A stretch of DNA of 8,846 nucleotides, taken from NCBI GenBank assembly GCA_038225955.1, contig JBBRQV010000133.1:1-8846 (forward strand), read 5' to 3'. The first letter of the stretch is position 1, and the number at the start of each line of letters is the position of its first letter. Of this stretch, positions 7,006 to 8,846 are shown piece by piece. The notes under the pieces were generated by a model. That model made no database searches. It was given only the letters and a program-made list of their open reading frames with translations, and was not told the DNA's origin. Both the position numbers and the translations under genes were made by a program. Origin of the DNA: JAFDZO01 sp038225955. Its GTDB lineage: Bacteria > Bacteroidota > Ignavibacteria > Tepidaquicellales > Tepidaquicellaceae.

Positions 7006-7443
7006 ATGATTGAACAGCTAAATTTTTTAATGGGTATATGGAAAGGTGAAGGTCACGCTGCCTTCCCTACCATTACATCACAGGATTATATTGAAGAACT
7101 TAGCTTTGAAAGTTCTGGAAACGAAATATTTTTTGTTCAGAAGACATGGTTCAAATCAGATAATAAACCACTTCATTGGGAAAGTGGATTTTTTATCGCT
7201 GAAGAAAACGGAACATTCACATTTCTCAATGCGCAAAACAGCAACCGCACCGAAGTAATGACCTGCATATTAGAAACTCCGACCAAACTTATCTGCGATT
7301 TAAAAGTCATCAGCAATGATGACAGACCAGTAAAGACAAAAAGAGAATTTTCTGTTGAAGGCAATACACTTCACTACAAAGTTTTTATGCAGACACAAAA
7401 TCAACCGTTTCAGCTCCATCTTGAAGCAAAGCTCAATAAATAA
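7006..7443 (+). CDS. Nitrobindin-like heme-binding beta-barrel protein (THAP4/DUF1794 family)
   Basis: This 145-residue protein has the one-domain layout of bacterial nitrobindins: small ten-stranded barrels that bind ferric heme, interact with NO and can isomerise peroxynitrite. The N-terminal signature is FLMGIWKGEG (7-16) followed by FPTI (20-23), matching the family G-x-W-x-G-x-G...PTI block. KPLHWESGFF (54-63) matches the conserved PLHxExGF block. Near the end, QPFQLHLEAKL (133-143) holds H138, seven residues from the C-terminus, where the proximal heme histidine of characterised nitrobindins sits. One family glycine in the first block is replaced (HAAF rather than a G-containing G-x-Y/F form). 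No signal peptide is present, so it is likely cytoplasmic. The gene starts 27 nt after the GNAT stop with no terminator between, and without a clear Shine-Dalgarno. Heme binding is inferred from motifs only. Another lipocalin-like small-ligand barrel is the alternative. Confidence 0.82.
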   Translation: MIEQLNFLMGIWKGEGHAAFPTITSQDYIEELSFESSGNEIFFVQKTWFKSDNKPLHWESGFFIAEENGTFTFLNAQNSNRTEVMTCILETPTKLICDLKVISNDDRPVKTKREFSVEGNTLHYKVFMQTQNQPFQLHLEAKLNK

Positions 7444-7447
7444 TTTT

Positions 7448-7485
7448 AAAAAAAAGACCTGTCAGGTTTTCAATCCTGACAGGTC
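7448..7485 (-). terminator. Convergent-gene terminator: perfect 11-bp inverted repeat
   Basis: GACCTGTCAGG (7456-7466) and CCTGACAGGTC (7475-7485) are perfect reverse complements around an 8-nt loop. Read on the minus strand, the hairpin is followed by eight T residues (the A run at 7448-7455). This makes an excellent Rho-independent terminator for the leftward gene ending at 7513. On the plus strand it is followed by an AT alternation and a weak T stretch, so it may also stop the nitrobindin transcript, less strongly. The sequence resembles ACCTGTCAGG-type palindromes that I recall as frequent in Bacteroidota-related genomes; that part is memory, not seen here. Confidence 0.85.
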
Positions 7486-7512
7486 ATATATATAATTTCA
7501 AAAAAACAAAAC

Positions 7513-8846
7513 CTAATTCGGAACCTTCGTATCTTTGTTAATAATTATCTCCGGCTTTCCTGCATCTCTTAATTTTTTATTCAACATTTCTAAAGGTTCC
7601 TTAAATAATTTATCCGCAGCAGTTTTTGAAAGATTTAACTCATACAAAAGCCCTTCGTAACGCTGCATAATGGATTCAGTCGGTTTGCCGTTATAGAATA
7701 AAATCGTAGAGAACACATCACTCACTTTAGAGCGTAACTGCTCCTCACCGATAATTCCCGTTCCCTCTTTTGTTTCTGTAAGCTTCTTTCTTTCAAATTC
7801 AACTTTGTCTAAGAAATCAGCCAAGTCACCTTTCAATGCGCTGCCTTCATCAACAATTTTTTCTCTATCCTGCACATCATCACCAACCTTTTTTAATTTC
7901 TCCACCAAGTTTGCAAGGTCCTCTGTCATCTTATAAGCATCCATCAGATATTTTCTTCTTGTATCTCTGTCCTCTTTTGAGTGTACCGTTTTCGGGTCTT
8001 CTTTTATTTCAATCGTACCCTCAACACTCTTGTCGCCCTTAATCAATTTCACTTTGTAAATTCCAGGCAATACTTCGGGTCCGTTGAACCCACCAAAATC
8101 CAGTCTAGCTCCCTGCGCAACTTTCGGCGGCTTCATTCTCATATCCCAGTAAACTTTGTTCAGCCCTTTTCTCTTCGAGCCCGGAATAGTCTGCATCACC
8201 TCTCCCTTATCATCAAGTATCTGTATCTTTACGTCTTCAGTCATTGGTCTTTCTTTCAGGTAGTAAAGTATCAATGCATCGCCGTTCGGATTTCCACCGA
8301 CGTAATTCCCTGCCTCATTAGGATACGCTCCGCCAATATTTGCATCTGTCCAAATCGTTGGACGTGTCGGAATTAATGACATATCTGATTCCAAAATCTT
8401 CTGGCTTAAATTCCTTATGCCGGTCAAATCATCAATGATAATTATTCCCCTGCCGTGAGTAGCCAGCACTAAATCGTTCGTTACCGGATGAATCGCAATA
8501 TCTTTCACCGGAGTGTTCGGTACTTTTGAAGTCATTTGCACCCAGTCCATTCCACCATTTATACTCGTGAACAAACCGAACTCAGTACCAACGAACAGCA
8601 AATTTTTATTTACTAAATCTTCTTTTACTTTATGTGCAAAACCTTTTATATCACTTGTCGAAATCTTATACCATGTCTTCCCAAGGTCGCTCGTCTTATA
8701 CACATACGAATTCATATCTCCCAGTGCATGTCCGTCAACAGTAATGTAAACAACTTTCTTATCGTATCTGCTTGGCTCGATGCTGGAGATGCATAAAAAT
8801 CTCGGCAGCCCGCTTATGTTTGTAGTTACATTCGTCCATGACTTTC
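7513..8846 (-). CDS. VPS10/BNR-type beta-propeller protein, C-terminal part (5' end outside the window)
   Basis: The frame is open from the right edge (first complete codon at 8844) to TAG at 7515-7513. The ATG at 8715 is internal: the 43 codons before it encode family-like sequence, including SWTNVTTNISGLPRF and VVYITVDGH. Whole proteins of this kind are often about 1,000 residues, so roughly 60% is probably missing. Counting from the internal Met at 8715, Asp-box motifs occur at 8-15 (TSDLGKTW) and 51-58 (SINGGMDW), followed by the family block THGRGIIIIDD (86-96) that ends the propeller. Residues 160-240 look like an Ig/FlgD-like domain (KIQILDDKGEVM, GLNKVYWDMR, PGIYKVKL). Residues 250-385 are charged and probably helical. 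The protein stops at TKVPN with no T9SS tail. Relatives are usually annotated as exported glycosyl hydrolase or sortilin-like proteins, but no enzymatic activity can be claimed. Confidence 0.85.
   Translation of the reverse strand, partial: KSWTNVTTNISGLPRFLCISSIEPSRYDKKVVYITVDGHALGDMNSYVYKTSDLGKTWYKISTSDIKGFAHKVKEDLVNKNLLFVGTEFGLFTSINGGMDWVQMTSKVPNTPVKDIAIHPVTNDLVLATHGRGIIIIDDLTGIRNLSQKILESDMSLIPTRPTIWTDANIGGAYPNEAGNYVGGNPNGDALILYYLKERPMTEDVKIQILDDKGEVMQTIPGSKRKGLNKVYWDMRMKPPKVAQGARLDFGGFNGPEVLPGIYKVKLIKGDKSVEGTIEIKEDPKTVHSKEDRDTRRKYLMDAYKMTEDLANLVEKLKKVGDDVQDREKIVDEGSALKGDLADFLDKVEFERKKLTETKEGTGIIGEEQLRSKVSDVFSTILFYNGKPTESIMQRYEGLLYELNLSKTAADKLFKEPLEMLNKKLRDAGKPEIIINKDTKVPN

Noticed and set aside
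7046..7258. A 70-codon plus-strand frame overlapping the nitrobindin-like gene
   Set aside because: It is an out-of-frame overlap with a gene whose conserved motifs are all in the other frame.
7981..8376. A 131-codon plus-strand open frame opposite the propeller gene
   Set aside because: It is antisense to a recognisable protein with Asp-box and Ig-like blocks, and its translation resembles no known domain.
8713..8715. ATG as the start of the minus-strand propeller gene
   Set aside because: The frame stays open upstream to the window edge and encodes family-like sequence, so this Met is internal.
1..8846. CRISPR array, tRNA, rRNA, insertion sequence or prophage
   Set aside because: No regularly spaced repeats, cloverleaf-like sequences, transposase or integrase genes, or target-site duplications were seen on either strand.

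Overview
The window is AT-rich, gene-dense bacterial chromosomal DNA. It most resembles the Bacteroidota/Ignavibacteriota (Chlorobi-related) lineage. The best clue is the secreted protein at 371-1858, which ends in a type IX secretion (T9SS) type A sorting domain with the NYPNPFNPST motif common in Ignavibacteria and relatives. The large Asp-box/VPS10-like propeller protein at the right edge and the mitochondrial-type aconitase also fit this group. The assignment is an inference from protein style, since there is no rRNA or other phylogenetic marker here.

Layout. At the left edge, on the minus strand (1-225), is the N-terminal part of a DUF1697 gene. It is interrupted by an in-frame TAA at 43-45, and the same frame resumes family-like sequence up to the window edge. 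A 140-nt divergent intergenic region with AT-rich hairpins leads to a plus-strand gene for a T9SS-exported Asp-box protein (371-1858), which has a strong Shine-Dalgarno. A textbook 12-bp-stem terminator (1868-1897) closes it. Next is a plus-strand series: a DUF255/YyaL/SPATA20-type thioredoxin-fold protein with a TTG start (1999-4086), aconitate hydratase (4170-6434), a phosphinothricin-acetyltransferase-like GNAT enzyme (6451-6978) and a small nitrobindin-like heme-binding beta-barrel protein (7006-7443). A perfect 11-bp inverted repeat (7456-7485) sits between this series and a convergent minus-strand gene. That gene encodes the C-terminal part of a VPS10/BNR-type propeller protein (7513-8846) whose 5' end lies outside the window.

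How the genes may work together. Aconitase, the GNAT enzyme and the nitrobindin-like protein are separated by only 16 and 27 nt with no terminator between them, so they are probably co-transcribed. The DUF255 gene lies 83 nt upstream of aconitase, also without an obvious terminator, and could belong to the same unit. Aconitase is the TCA-cycle [4Fe-4S] enzyme that is classically sensitive to nitric oxide and peroxynitrite, and nitrobindins bind heme and can react with these species. A functional link is therefore plausible but unproven. The two propeller proteins are probably exported. Only the first shows the T9SS tail.

I found no CRISPR array, tRNA, rRNA, insertion sequence or phage gene. 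Most of the window is ordinary housekeeping and surface-protein content. The points worth a second look are the interrupted DUF1697 gene, the aconitase/nitrobindin linkage, the perfect palindrome at 7456-7485 and the mixed translation-initiation signals.
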